A DNA stretch of 64,000 bases, taken from Bin80 sp964291275. Its GTDB lineage: Bacteria; Bacteroidota; Rhodothermia; Rhodothermales; Bin80. The translations under genes were made by a program, and so were the position numbers. The stretch covers positions 372,001-436,000 of the forward strand of contig OZ219799.1 of NCBI GenBank assembly GCA_964291275.2, in the 5' to 3' direction. The notes beneath the pieces were generated by a model that searched no databases, was not told the origin of the DNA, and saw only the letters and a list, made by a program, of their open reading frames with translations. Positions within the stretch are counted from its first letter, which is position 1, and every line of letters starts with the position of its first letter. Of the stretch, positions 35,019-44,104 are shown in pieces.

Positions 35019-36290
35019 ATGACGCCACTTACTGAGATGACCGTCCATGCGCCGGTTTCAGGACGGCGAATTGCGTTGTTTGCGGGAGCATACAACCACA
35101 TCTCGGATGGTGTTGCACTTACGCTCAACCGACTGGTTCTCTACTTGGAGAATAGGGGAGCCAAGGTCTTGGTTTTCGCTCCTACCAGCAATAAACACCC
35201 CCCTGCGGTCCGTCACACCGGTACGCTCATCTCGGTGCCCTCTATTCCATTTCCTGGTCGCAGTGACTATCGACTTACGGTTGGCATTTCACGAAAAGGT
35301 TGGTCTCGTCTGGAAGCCTTTGATCCAGACTTGGTACACATTGCCACTCCAGACTATGCAGGAGCACAGGCTCTCAAGTGGGCAAAATCGCGCGAAGTAC
35401 CAGTTGTAACTTCCTTTCATACGCACTTTGCCGCGTACTTGAAGCACTTTGCGTCCTATAACCCGCTGTATCGAATAGACCTCCTTGAGAATACAGCATG
35501 GAAATACGGGCGCTGGTTCTATACTCAAGTTGAGCACATTTACGTCCCCTCACCCAGTATTGGCGACGAGCTTCGCGCCCAAGGCATTACAAACGGAATA
35601 AGGGTCTGGGCACGGGGAGTGGATGCGCAGCGATTTTCTCCCGACTACCGCAGCCATGAATGGCGTTTGGCGCATGGCTTTGCCGAAAAGGATGTTATTG
35701 TGACTTACGTGGGCCGACTTGTCTGGGAGAAAAAACTTTCTGTTTTTGCCGATGTAATTGAGAACCTCAAAACACAGGGCATCACGCATCGAAGCTTAGT
35801 GGTTGGTGATGGTCCAGCCCGTGACACCCTAAAAGAGCGACTCACAGATACCACTTTCACTGGCCCTCTGCAGGGAGAAGAGCTCTCGACCGCTTATGCT
35901 TCAAGCGATATTTTCCTGTTTCCCAGCGACACTGAGACCTTTGGCAACGTGACGCTGGAGGCCATGGCTTCGGGGCTCCCGACGGTGTGCGCGGACGCTG
36001 CCGGCAGTGACCTCCTGGTTATGGACGGCAAAACTGGTTACCTAGCCCCCCCAAGTGACACACCAGCTTTCCTCACGTATGTGGGCAAACTCATTGCTAA
36101 TCCCTCACTGAGAACAACAATGGGAAAGGCCGCGCGCACACGTGCAGAAGCTTTCGAGTGGAGTAATGTTATGGGGCACTTGGCCAGTTACTATGAGGAG
36201 ATCTGGGGTACGCGTGCCAGAGATAGTGGCAACGGTGTCGCGGTACCCAGCTCTGCCGTAAAAGTCCACGTACGAAAAGCTGTCGCTTAG
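35019..36290 (+). CDS. GT4-family glycosyltransferase (MgtA/SQD2-like)
   Basis: 423 residues with a GT-B fold. The N-terminal lobe begins RRIALFAGAYNHISDGVALTLNRL and contains VTSFHTHFAAYLKHF, typical of mannosyl-, glucuronosyl- or sulfoquinovosyl-diacylglycerol synthases. The C-terminal lobe has VTYVGRLVWEKKL, VVGDGPARDTL and the nucleotide-sugar binding FLFPSDTETFGNVTLEAMASGLPTV with its EX7E pattern. It probably glycosylates a lipid or polyprenyl acceptor at the inner membrane face. The next gene starts 3 bp after its stop. Confidence 0.88.
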   Translation: MTPLTEMTVHAPVSGRRIALFAGAYNHISDGVALTLNRLVLYLENRGAKVLVFAPTSNKHPPAVRHTGTLISVPSIPFPGRSDYRLTVGISRKGWSRLEAFDPDLVHIATPDYAGAQALKWAKSREVPVVTSFHTHFAAYLKHFASYNPLYRIDLLENTAWKYGRWFYTQVEHIYVPSPSIGDELRAQGITNGIRVWARGVDAQRFSPDYRSHEWRLAHGFAEKDVIVTYVGRLVWEKKLSVFADVIENLKTQGITHRSLVVGDGPARDTLKERLTDTTFTGPLQGEELSTAYASSDIFLFPSDTETFGNVTLEAMASGLPTVCADAAGSDLLVMDGKTGYLAPPSDTPAFLTYVGKLIANPSLRTTMGKAARTRAEAFEWSNVMGHLASYYEEIWGTRARDSGNGVAVPSSAVKVHVRKAVA

Positions 36291-36292
36291 CC

Positions 36293-37378
36293 GTGCGTCT
36301 ACTCTTTGTTTCCCACTCGTTCCCTCCGGAGAACAGGCCCCTCGAAAGTATTGGAGGGATGCAACGCGTTGCTGTGGAACTTGCTGATGCATTGTCTGCC
36401 AGAGATGATTTGCAATATCAGCAACTGGTGCTGCGCAGCGCATGGAAATGGCATCACATGCAGTGTGCCCCCTGGCTTGTGAGTACTGCAGCGCGCCTGT
36501 ACAGGATATCCACCCAGAGAAAGGTGGATGTGGTGCTGTTCTCTTCAATGGTTACTGGTTCACTTGCTACACTCATTCGCAGAACCTGTGACGCCGCAAA
36601 CATTAAGTTGGCGGCTATTGCACACGGCCGCGATGTAACCCTTCCCGGCATTTACCAAGCACTTCAGGTTCGTCGTACACTAAGAGCCTTAGACCTTGTT
36701 CTGCCCGTCAGTCGAGCTACAGGTGCTGAATGCGTTGAGCGAGGTATGCCTCTTTCCCGCATTTGTGTGATCCCCAACGGGGTCGCACTATCAAGGTACA
36801 TGGTCGGAACCGGCAGCGGGGAAGCGTCACTGCATCTGGCCAGCGTGGGTCGCTTGGTCAAACGAAAGGGTTTTGCCTGGTTTATTGACCAAGTAATGCC
36901 ACAGCTTCCCTCTCACGTTCAATATAAAATTGCCGGCTCCGGCCCGGAAGCAGAAGCTATTCAGCGGGCCATCAACCGCCACGATCTTGAAGAGCGCGTA
37001 CATTTGCTGGGACGCTGCTCTGATGAAGAACTCGTAAAACTTTACGGTGAGTCGGACTTACTGATCATGCCCAATATCCCTGTCAAAGGGGATATGGAAG
37101 GGTTTGGCATCGTCATGCTTGAAGCCGGCGCATGCGGAACACCGGCGATAGCAGCAAATCTGGAAGGCATTCAAGATGTGATCACTGACGGAGTAAACGG
37201 CCGCCTCGTTACAAGCAGTCACTCCATTGAATTCGCTGAGGCTATTCTGAATTGTCCAGCCACACCAGAGGCGCGAGCGCGTACCCGAGCGCACACAGCC
37301 GACAACTTTGGGTGGCCTAATATTGCAGAACTTTACCTCAGGAAACTCCGCGAGCTACATACCGGCGCACTCACTTAG
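36293..37378 (+). CDS. GT4-family glycosyltransferase
   Basis: 361 residues; start GTG at 36293, just after the previous stop. Features: LLFVSHSFPPENRPLESIGGMQRV at the N-terminus, AHGRDVT, LPVSRATGAECVERGM, VIPNGVALSRY, ASVGRLVKRKGFAWFIDQV and MPNIPVKGDMEGFGIVMLEAGACGTP with the EX7E motif. A GT-B enzyme acting with the neighbouring glycosyltransferase, probably on a glycolipid or surface glycan. The acceptor is unknown. Its 3' end overlaps the converging TPR gene by 24 bp. Confidence 0.88.
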   Translation: MRLLFVSHSFPPENRPLESIGGMQRVAVELADALSARDDLQYQQLVLRSAWKWHHMQCAPWLVSTAARLYRISTQRKVDVVLFSSMVTGSLATLIRRTCDAANIKLAAIAHGRDVTLPGIYQALQVRRTLRALDLVLPVSRATGAECVERGMPLSRICVIPNGVALSRYMVGTGSGEASLHLASVGRLVKRKGFAWFIDQVMPQLPSHVQYKIAGSGPEAEAIQRAINRHDLEERVHLLGRCSDEELVKLYGESDLLIMPNIPVKGDMEGFGIVMLEAGACGTPAIAANLEGIQDVITDGVNGRLVTSSHSIEFAEAILNCPATPEARARTRAHTADNFGWPNIAELYLRKLRELHTGALT

Positions 37379-38560
37379 CAACACGGCCTTATCCTCCTGG
37401 CGAGTCTGAGCATATGCCTGAAACAGGGCTGCGCAGATTTCCTGCACAGATCGGCCCTCTTCCATCTCGGCATACTCTTTGGCGCTCTCCAGTGGGCCAA
37501 TCGAAGTCTCGTACAAGCCCGTACGAACTACTGAAAGCTCCTCCATCTTATCCAAGATACTCTGCTCCTCCTCTTCCGATAGCTCGTCACGACGCGCGCG
37601 CATATCGTCGTCCAGAGCCGAGATTTCCTGCTGAACGACATTCGCTTTGTTGATATAGGCCGCCCCTAGGTTGTAATAGGCATCAATGTATGCTTCATCT
37701 AGGTTCACGGCTTCCTGAAGCTGCTCTATGGCCTCGTCGAACCGCTCCTCCTGCAAAAGCAATGACCCATAATTGTAGCGATATATCGCGTTCACTGGAT
37801 CATCCGCAACTGCTCCGGCATATTGCTCCAGTGCGCGCTCATTCTGTCCTGTTACGGCGTAGGTGTTGAGCAGATAATTTTGTAGATCTGGATTCTCTGG
37901 AAACGCATCGACAGCTTCCTCCAGCATTGGCAGAGCGTCATCTTCCATATCGTTGGTGAGATATACCCTGGCCAAGAGATCATACAAGATTTCATCGGCC
38001 CCCCCGTATTCAAGTGCCCGTTTCATGGGTTCGATCGCCTCCAGTTCGGCGCTAGCTCCAAGCAAGGCATACGCCCAGTTCACATAAGCCCCTACTGAGT
38101 CGGGAAGGGCCATTGCGGAAGCTTGAAAATGTTTTGCCGAATTCCTGAAATGCTCTGCCTGTAACGCGTCGTCATCTTGTACAGACTGGGCATTACTGAA
38201 CTCCTCGATGCCCCTATTGAACGTTTGCATGTAGAAAATTTGCACCCTGTTTCCTATGTCAGTCTCCTCCTGAGGTCGGAGTTCAACGACTTTACCGTAG
38301 GCCTCTATCATTGCCTCTACATGCATCAGGTACTCGTCCATTGGGCTTGTTGAAGCCTGCGAAGCGTGAATACGCGCCAGCAGGTCCCAGATCCTGTGGT
38401 TATCTGGATCTTCTTCCAACGCCGTATTTGCCATACTAAGAGCCTCCTCGACATTTCCCCGATCCAGTTCCCGGTTGGCTCTGCGAAGCTGCGCCTGACT
38501 CTGGGGAACAACCCCCTGAATGACAAAGGCCAGCGCAACGAATAAAAGTAAACGTCTCAT
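37355..38560 (-). CDS. exported TPR-repeat protein
   Basis: 401 residues with a signal peptide (LLLFVALAFVIQGVVPQSQAQ). At least six tetratricopeptide-like repeats follow: RELDRGNVEEALSMANTALEEDPDN, then repeats around residues 140-190, 190-225 (ILYDLLARVYLTNDMEDDALPML), 225-260, 260-290 (YRYNYGSLLLQEERFDEAIEQL) and 295-320. A charged helical insertion (about 310-350, DDDMRARRDELSEEEEQSIL) interrupts the array. It is very acidic and periplasmic by its signal. A scaffold role is likely; partners are unknown. Confidence 0.85.
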   Translation of the reverse strand: MRRLLLFVALAFVIQGVVPQSQAQLRRANRELDRGNVEEALSMANTALEEDPDNHRIWDLLARIHASQASTSPMDEYLMHVEAMIEAYGKVVELRPQEETDIGNRVQIFYMQTFNRGIEEFSNAQSVQDDDALQAEHFRNSAKHFQASAMALPDSVGAYVNWAYALLGASAELEAIEPMKRALEYGGADEILYDLLARVYLTNDMEDDALPMLEEAVDAFPENPDLQNYLLNTYAVTGQNERALEQYAGAVADDPVNAIYRYNYGSLLLQEERFDEAIEQLQEAVNLDEAYIDAYYNLGAAYINKANVVQQEISALDDDMRARRDELSEEEEQSILDKMEELSVVRTGLYETSIGPLESAKEYAEMEEGRSVQEICAALFQAYAQTRQEDKAVLLSECAGM

Positions 38561-38788
38561 GGTGCCACGCTTATTGATGTTAGTTCGATCACCCTTTTGT
38601 GCAGAGGAGTTACAGAGTAAACGGGCCTGTGCAACACCGGCAATATACTCATCCCCTCCCCCTTAGACTGTAAATATACAGGAGTTTGGCTTTAGCGTTC
38701 CTGTAAAACCAAACGCAACAGATGGTTTACAGGAACCGCGATACCTCAATCCCTGCCACAAACTGAGTACTCTTGCGCAATTTTTTAT
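38561..38788. other. upstream region of the TPR gene with an imperfect palindrome
   Basis: Contains the promoter of the minus-strand TPR gene and the palindrome listed at 38697-38736. No gene seen. Confidence 0.4.
38697..38736. repeat. imperfect inverted repeat, 14-bp arms
   Basis: GTTCCTGTAAAACCA and TGGTTTACAGGAAC pair fully apart from one bulged A, with an 11-base loop (AACGCAACAGA). A further CTGTA...TACAG occurs 20 bp before it. It could be an operator for the TPR gene, a hairpin in an RNA, or the tip of a lost mobile element. Confidence 0.55.
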
Positions 38789-39060
38789 TCATATTCCACA
38801 ATAATATGGGCTCCCGCCATAGATTTGACCAAATCTAACAACGCCGTCGCCGAGTCGGGATTCGAATAGCTCTTGGTCGGTATTTTCCTGAAGAAAGAAC
38901 TTGGAATACATTCGTCCCTTTCGCGTGAACACGTATTGATTTGGATATTCACGCATTGACCCGTCCAAGACCTCAAACCACAAGAAGGATCCTTCCAGAT
39001 CGAAATAAGAGACCTCTCTGGTCATGTACTCAAACAGGCTCTTCCCCTTTGTTAGTGGAA
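38789..39060 (-). pseudogene. unassigned coding-like fragment
   Basis: An open frame of about 90 codons (start available at 39025) reading SLFEYMTREVSYFDLEGSFLWFEV ends at 38789 in YYCGI. It has protein-like composition but no recognisable family, and transposase debris lies directly upstream. Possibly the C-terminal remnant of a lost gene; a short expressed protein is possible. Confidence 0.3.
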
Positions 39061-39070
39061 AAGGTCAATT

Positions 39071-39184
39071 TCAGACTCCATCTGGATTTAGATTCAGTCC
39101 TCCGAGATAGAAGTAAATTGCATTGGCAAACCGCTGTTTGTTGCGGAATCCGCGACACTGGACTTTAATGGTTTTGATCCGGTT
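39071..39184 (-). mobile_element. transposase C-terminal remnant
   Basis: On the minus strand a 37-codon frame reads NRIKTIKVQCRGFRNKQRF, then ANAIYFYLGGLNLNPDGV and a stop. The pattern IKTIK..CRGFRN..RF..AIYF.LGGL is the usual C-terminal end of DDE transposases, probably of the ISL3-like group. Nothing else of the element remains. Its upstream edge coincides with a copied piece of the MMPL gene. Confidence 0.55.
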
Positions 39185-39251
39185 GCTCTTCCGGCTTCAA
39201 AGAAAATCTGTCCTGAAGTGTCTCAATCTATCGAATGGTTGTCCGGAAAGT
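39183..39251 (-). repeat. 69-bp copy of part of the MMPL transporter gene (source 41694-41762)
   Basis: The two 69-bp segments lie in the same orientation and differ at only 4 positions. At 41694-41762 the segment encodes TIREVETLQDRFPLKPEEQ of the MMPL protein; here it is out of any gene context, between the propeller gene stop and the transposase remnant. Confidence 0.85.
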
Positions 39252-39256
39252 TGCAT

Positions 39257-40447
39257 CTATTCGCTAAAGTCAATTGCCCAAGCTACTACCATGGGCACGC
39301 CCGTTTCCAGACTGGTCAACCGCCCGTATGCGCGGCCTTCCCTCACGGCATACAACGTGACGTGCTCGGGCAATTCTGTGCGTGCCACAACCGTTCCCGT
39401 GCTATCCACCACCAGCCACTCCACTACGGTGACCTGCTCCGCGCGGCTCAAAGCAATCCAGAGTCGCCCCTCGTCATCCGGTACAATGCGGACAAAAGCC
39501 GGCTTCATCTCGGGAAGCCGATCCCGAAGCATTCGCTTGAATGCTCTCTCCTCTTCCTCCTGTATGATCCTGTCCCGCTCTGCTTTCAAAATGCTTACCG
39601 GAATATGCGATACCTCAATGGCTTCATTGGAAGCGCCATCCATTGCCGTTCGCACCAAGCGTATTGCGCTGCTTGAGCCATAGTGCAGCGTCTGATCGGG
39701 TGCCAAGACAAAGTGAGGTGCAGGACCAAACGGCAAATCCTTTCCCGACAACACTCTCCCCGTGGCATGCACAAGCATCTCCTGACCGGGCAAATACGCA
39801 ACGGAATCCATTATCGCTGTGCCACTCCAGTCGAGGAGCTTGACTTTCGCCAGGTTCTCCATGCTGGCAGGCAAGCCCCAGCCCGGAATACCAATATACC
39901 GAATCAGAAACCCGCGATCAATAGCCCCCACAAAGCCGTGTGGAATCATCCTATCAGACGGCACCGCGAAGCTGTGAACATACTCATGTTCGTCAGGAGA
40001 GAATATGGTAATTCGATCTAGAGAACCGTCCCAGACGTAGACGGAATCCTGCGCGTCAATATGGACAGCGGACACTCTTTCGAATTCGCCGGGCCCTTTG
40101 CCCGCACGCCCAATAACATCCTCTGGCACCCCGGTATCCGAAAACACCAGCAGTCCGTCCCAGCCACTGTCGGCGACATACAACCTCCCCTGGGAATCGA
40201 CCGCCATGTCTCTGGGTCTTCCCAAAAGCAGGCCGTCTTCTGCATCTTCATCTCCGATTCGAAATATTTCCGTTAGCGTTAACACGGGTATCCGAGCCTG
40301 CATCGCCTCCGCGGAGCCTCCAGGACGCAGCGATGCTATCAGAATTAGAATCGATGCCAGCAGGAGAATCACAGCCCCGGACGATCTGGCAATTGCAACT
40401 TCACGCCTCATCGGCAAGCGAATCATGGCGGGTTTCGTACTGTCCAT
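39257..40447 (-). CDS. 6-bladed beta-propeller (NHL-like) membrane-anchored protein
   Basis: 396 residues. A single hydrophobic segment at about 24-42 (SGAVILLLASILILIASL) anchors or exports it. Propeller repeats follow: RPRDMAVDSQGRLYVADSGWDGLLVF, AGKGPGEFERVSAVHIDAQDSVYVWDGSLDRITIF, and a later VRIVPDDEGRLWIALS blade. These are the hallmarks of Bacteroidota 6-bladed beta-propeller proteins, often surface lipoproteins of unknown ligand. A methionine at residue 13 is an alternative start. It is 430 bp downstream of the MMPL gene and may be expressed separately. Confidence 0.82.
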   Translation of the reverse strand: MDSTKPAMIRLPMRREVAIARSSGAVILLLASILILIASLRPGGSAEAMQARIPVLTLTEIFRIGDEDAEDGLLLGRPRDMAVDSQGRLYVADSGWDGLLVFSDTGVPEDVIGRAGKGPGEFERVSAVHIDAQDSVYVWDGSLDRITIFSPDEHEYVHSFAVPSDRMIPHGFVGAIDRGFLIRYIGIPGWGLPASMENLAKVKLLDWSGTAIMDSVAYLPGQEMLVHATGRVLSGKDLPFGPAPHFVLAPDQTLHYGSSSAIRLVRTAMDGASNEAIEVSHIPVSILKAERDRIIQEEEERAFKRMLRDRLPEMKPAFVRIVPDDEGRLWIALSRAEQVTVVEWLVVDSTGTVVARTELPEHVTLYAVREGRAYGRLTSLETGVPMVVAWAIDFSE

Positions 40448-40877
40448 ATCTGGGGGCTTCCTTTTTTTAAGTGGCTAAGTTGTTAGAACTGGGCTGAACG
40501 AGTGAGAGGCGGAATAGTCCCACCATAAGATCTAATTAGCTTGGCGCACAAATTTATCTTTTCAAGCGAGATTGTTGTTGCCCTCCCGAGTATACAACAA
40601 TCACGGTAGAACAGAATGTTCGTCAGGTCAGCTACGGTGTACACTGCTACGAAAGTACCGGATACCTGATTCAGGTCCACAGCACGCGCCATTGTCATGA
40701 GGGCTGACGAAGGACTTAATGGTTTGAACGCCCTATCGCAGACTTCTGCCGGCAACCGGGCGTGTGCATCTCGTGTGATCAATCCTCATGATGTAACGGG
40801 GATCATTGTCGCAGGGTTGTTATGACCGTCTGAAGCTCCTCCGAATGTATCAGGCTCAGACGGATAAGAGCTATGGG
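40448..40877. other. intergenic region, no supported gene
   Basis: 430 bp between the MMPL stop and the propeller gene start, both on the minus strand. A 99-codon minus-strand frame starting from TTG matches no family. The hairpin at 40826-40863 and the promoter of the propeller gene must lie here. Confidence 0.4.
40826..40863 (-). terminator. hairpin downstream of the MMPL gene
   Basis: CCGTCTGA at 40826-40833 pairs perfectly with TCAGACGG at 40856-40863 across a 22-base loop, 15 bp after the MMPL stop on the minus strand. There is no T-run, so terminator function is inferred from position. Confidence 0.4.
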
Positions 40878-43388
40878 TTAAGCTTGTGAACCAAGAACTC
40901 CGCGATCTTCCTGCAACTGAATGAGTGCAGGAAGAAAGAGCAAAGCCGCCAAAAGTGTCGCTCCGATGCCCGCAACGGCAAGAGCACCCACTGTCCTCAA
41001 TCCCGGATGAAAACTCAACAGGAGTCCCCCGAAACCCACCATGGTCGTTAATGCCCCCATGGTAACGTGTTCCCCGGTTGATCGCAACGTGCGCCAGATA
41101 GCACCGTGGCCCTCCTCCCTGTACCTGTGCACTAAATGAGCTCCCGCATCATTTCCAATGCCAATTATTGCGGGAATAACAAAAAGGTTGTAGAAATTAA
41201 GCCGCATGCCAAAGATCTGCATAAACAGGATCATCCAGATCACCCCGACAATCAGGGGCAACATGGCGAGCAGCGCCCAGCGCAACCTGCCAAAATTCAC
41301 CCACATCAAAAGCATAACGATGATCAGCGTAGCCAATACCATGTACGGGCTCTCCCGTCGCATCAGACGTAATACATCCGCAGCCACAATTGATGAAGAT
41401 CCAGCGTGATAGGCCTTGCCATCCGACGTCTCTATGCTTCCCACATCCTCAGCGAAGGCCATGGACTTACGGCCATCCGAGAGACCAACCGCAGGCAATA
41501 TTGTGATATAGCCCCCCAGCTCACCCGTCTTGGAAATGAAACGTTTACTCAATATCTCGGGGACATCTTCTACTGCGATGGGGGTACGTGTCTGCGCAGC
41601 CCTCCGTACTCGTTCAAGCCCCTCATCCCCGACCAGAACAGGATCTGCCAAGAGCGTGTCTCTGATGTAAGCTATATGAGCAAGTTTGGCAATTTGCTCT
41701 TCCGGCTTCAAAGGAAATCTGTCCTGAAGTGTTTCAACCTCTCGAATGGTTGTCCGGAAAGTGTCTGTGTCTACTACGTGCAGCGTGGTGTCCGCTTCCA
41801 TTCTCGCACGCAATATTTCCGCAACCGCCGGTGCCTCTTCAGGATCATCCACCACTATATATGCCGGATTCCTGCGATTGAAGTCGCTGTAGGCGCTCGC
41901 TACCTTCGAATTCACAGTCACCCAGTCATTATATACCGGCTCCAAGAGCGAAAACCTATATTCAAACCGAATACCTGGTGCCAGGAAAACAGCGAAAATA
42001 GTCACGGCAACACATCCGACCAAAAGTCCACGGGCACCAATCAATCGCCCACGCGCTACAGACTCCGTCGGCTGGTCCCGTTCAAAATGCAACAGCCCAA
42101 CACGTTCACACAACACCAGAAGGGCCGGCAACACATGCAGCGTCAAAACCAGCGCAATCAATACCCCGGTCCCCGCCAGAAATCCAAACTCGCTGAATCC
42201 CTTGAAGTCTGCCGCCATCAACACGTACAGCGCTGCCGCCGTGGTCAATGCTCCCACTGCAATCGCCTGCCCTGTACTCATAAAGGTGCGCTCTGCTGCG
42301 GTCTCCACATCATGCCCCGCCCCCCGTTCTTCTATGTATCGTGCATAAAAATGAATCCCGTAATCAATCCCCAAGCCGAACAACACCAACCCGAGCGTTG
42401 AACTGAACAGGTTCAGAGTCTCGTAGACAAGAAACCCTATTCCCGCAGTCCAGGTCAAACTCATTAGAAGGGGAATCCCAATGAGCAATGTCGTGATTGG
42501 AGCTCGTGCGAGTTCTGCCCAGGCCGCCCTCTTTCCCCGCAAACGAACTGCTTTGGTAAAGAAGTAAACCATTAAAACGAACAGTACCGCAAGCACACCG
42601 ACCCCAAAAGATCCTACAACATCATCAGTAATGGCACGCACCTCGATGCGCTGCCTCCACAACCGACCGGCAAGGTACGTCTTCAAGTCTGTATGGTACG
42701 AGGAGGGTGAAGTGTTTTGAATCACACCCTCCATCGCGCCGTAGATCATCTCAATGTAGTTCACATCCGAAGAGGATCCTGAGACAAAAAAGCGAACAAC
42801 CAGAATGGTGCTGTCTGCATTGGTCAGATATTCGGGGCCCACAATCTGGTTGAATACAGACTCCAGCTCCTCCAAGTCTGCATCGTCATCTGTTTCTTCT
42901 TCATCCTCGAGATTGAAGAAAAATGGATTGGCTTCCAGTTTGACCTCTGTAATCTTGTCCTCCAGCCATATTTCGAGGGTTGACAGCTCCTCGTCCGTTG
43001 CGAAATACAATCCGTTATCCGCCAAGAATCTTGTATCCCGTCGCAGTTCCTGCCGCACAAACAGGCGTTCGCCTGTCAGCGGATCCTCAAGCGCCATGGC
43101 CCGCGGGACCAAAGCCTCGGCAAAGGCCAGGTTCGCCGCATAGGAGGGACTTTCGATTGCCAGATCCACCGAAACCTCGCCAGCGCCTATCGTATCCCGG
43201 ATCTTCTCAATGGCCTGGACACTGGGATAAGACTTTGGGATCAGGTTGGCAAAATCCGGATCAATGGTCAACCTTCCCGCAAGTATTACGCTACCAACAG
43301 AAATTACAAGGGCGACAACCAGTACCAGCCCCGGATGTCGAACGACCATCTGGATCCACCCGCGTAACCGACGAAAGAGTGCTGTCAT
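40878..43388 (-). CDS. MMPL/RND-superfamily transporter (HpnN-like)
   Basis: 836 residues with the RND-like duplicated layout: TM1 near residues 17-36, a large periplasmic domain, TM2-6 (about 265-430) with GLGIDYGIHFYARYIEERG, a second periplasmic domain, and the last membrane bundle (about 690-825) with GIGNDAGAHLVHRYREEG. This size and motif set matches lipid-exporting MMPL proteins such as the hopanoid transporter HpnN rather than drug pumps. The 4-bp overlap with the DUF3047 gene suggests a shared task. Substrate unknown; a lipid or lipid-linked glycan is the best guess. Confidence 0.85.
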   Translation of the reverse strand: MTALFRRLRGWIQMVVRHPGLVLVVALVISVGSVILAGRLTIDPDFANLIPKSYPSVQAIEKIRDTIGAGEVSVDLAIESPSYAANLAFAEALVPRAMALEDPLTGERLFVRQELRRDTRFLADNGLYFATDEELSTLEIWLEDKITEVKLEANPFFFNLEDEEETDDDADLEELESVFNQIVGPEYLTNADSTILVVRFFVSGSSSDVNYIEMIYGAMEGVIQNTSPSSYHTDLKTYLAGRLWRQRIEVRAITDDVVGSFGVGVLAVLFVLMVYFFTKAVRLRGKRAAWAELARAPITTLLIGIPLLMSLTWTAGIGFLVYETLNLFSSTLGLVLFGLGIDYGIHFYARYIEERGAGHDVETAAERTFMSTGQAIAVGALTTAAALYVLMAADFKGFSEFGFLAGTGVLIALVLTLHVLPALLVLCERVGLLHFERDQPTESVARGRLIGARGLLVGCVAVTIFAVFLAPGIRFEYRFSLLEPVYNDWVTVNSKVASAYSDFNRRNPAYIVVDDPEEAPAVAEILRARMEADTTLHVVDTDTFRTTIREVETLQDRFPLKPEEQIAKLAHIAYIRDTLLADPVLVGDEGLERVRRAAQTRTPIAVEDVPEILSKRFISKTGELGGYITILPAVGLSDGRKSMAFAEDVGSIETSDGKAYHAGSSSIVAADVLRLMRRESPYMVLATLIIVMLLMWVNFGRLRWALLAMLPLIVGVIWMILFMQIFGMRLNFYNLFVIPAIIGIGNDAGAHLVHRYREEGHGAIWRTLRSTGEHVTMGALTTMVGFGGLLLSFHPGLRTVGALAVAGIGATLLAALLFLPALIQLQEDRGVLGSQA

Positions 43389-44095
43389 TCTTCAGCCAAG
43401 ACTACAAGATCATCAAAGTACACATCCGCCACCCCACCCGTATTGTCACTGTCACTCCAAATCATGATGTAGATCGGATTGCCCGAAGGTACGCTTCCAA
43501 AAAGCTGTTCATAATCCCGGATCACATTGCGCTCAATGGTAACCCAGTCTCCCATTACGTCCAGCGCTGTCGTAACCACCCATGCGAAAAGCCTGCCATA
43601 ACGGGTTCGAGTATCTGTTGGGAGCGTACTGCTGTACGTGTACTTTATCGTACACGGGCGTCCGAGCCAATCGTTGCAATCAAATGCAACGTACAGCGCC
43701 GCACCTGTATCATTCAAGCTTCGAGTATCCTCCCTCGCTCCATCCGGCAGTTCATCCGCTCGCCAACGCCAGCGTAATCGGGGAAAAGATTCCAAATCCC
43801 ACGCAAGTTCATCCGCCCTTGACAACGCGACCTGTACGGACTCTCCCTCTGTGTACGCACGCAATACGTTTCCGTTATCCTCCGCAATTACATTAACAAA
43901 TTCGTTGGGTCTAGCGTGGTCTGGAGGCAAAACACTCATACTTCTTAAATTCTTGTCTGGCATTCGCCACAGGTGAGGTAGACTGTTGACCTCGTACTGC
44001 TCAAAATCTTCAATGACCAAAATTTCTTGAGAAAACGCATTGGTCATACCCAAATTCGTCAAAATAATTAGTACCAGCAACAGAGTAACTCGCAT
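43385..44095 (-). CDS. DUF3047 exported protein
   Basis: 236 residues, signal peptide VLIILTNLGMTNAFSQ. It shows the DUF3047 pattern: VIEDFEQYEVNSLPHLWRM, VLRAYTEGESVQVAL, LRWRWRADELPDGAREDT, DTGAALYVAFDC and, near the end, GDWVTIERNVIRDYEQLFG, with the closing VYFDDLVVLAEE. The family is periplasmic and of unknown function, probably a beta-sandwich. Lying between an MMPL transporter and a flippase-like membrane protein, it may be a periplasmic partner in lipid or glycan handling. Confidence 0.85.
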   Translation of the reverse strand: MRVTLLLVLIILTNLGMTNAFSQEILVIEDFEQYEVNSLPHLWRMPDKNLRSMSVLPPDHARPNEFVNVIAEDNGNVLRAYTEGESVQVALSRADELAWDLESFPRLRWRWRADELPDGAREDTRSLNDTGAALYVAFDCNDWLGRPCTIKYTYSSTLPTDTRTRYGRLFAWVVTTALDVMGDWVTIERNVIRDYEQLFGSVPSGNPIYIMIWSDSDNTGGVADVYFDDLVVLAEE

Positions 44096-44104
44096 TGATT
44101 CTCC

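Noticed and set aside
39123..39683. 186-codon plus-strand frame
   Set aside because: It runs antisense through the transposase remnant, the MMPL copy and the propeller gene; serine-rich with no domain.
40483..40782. 99-codon minus-strand frame
   Set aside because: Needs a TTG start, matches no family, and lies in a region that must contain regulatory sequence.
41406..42401. 331-codon plus-strand frame
   Set aside because: Antisense to the MMPL gene; its protein is full of Q, H and R runs with no family likeness, while the minus strand reads a conserved transporter.
42980..43777. 265-codon plus-strand frame
   Set aside because: Antisense to the MMPL and DUF3047 genes, proline- and arginine-rich, no recognisable domain.
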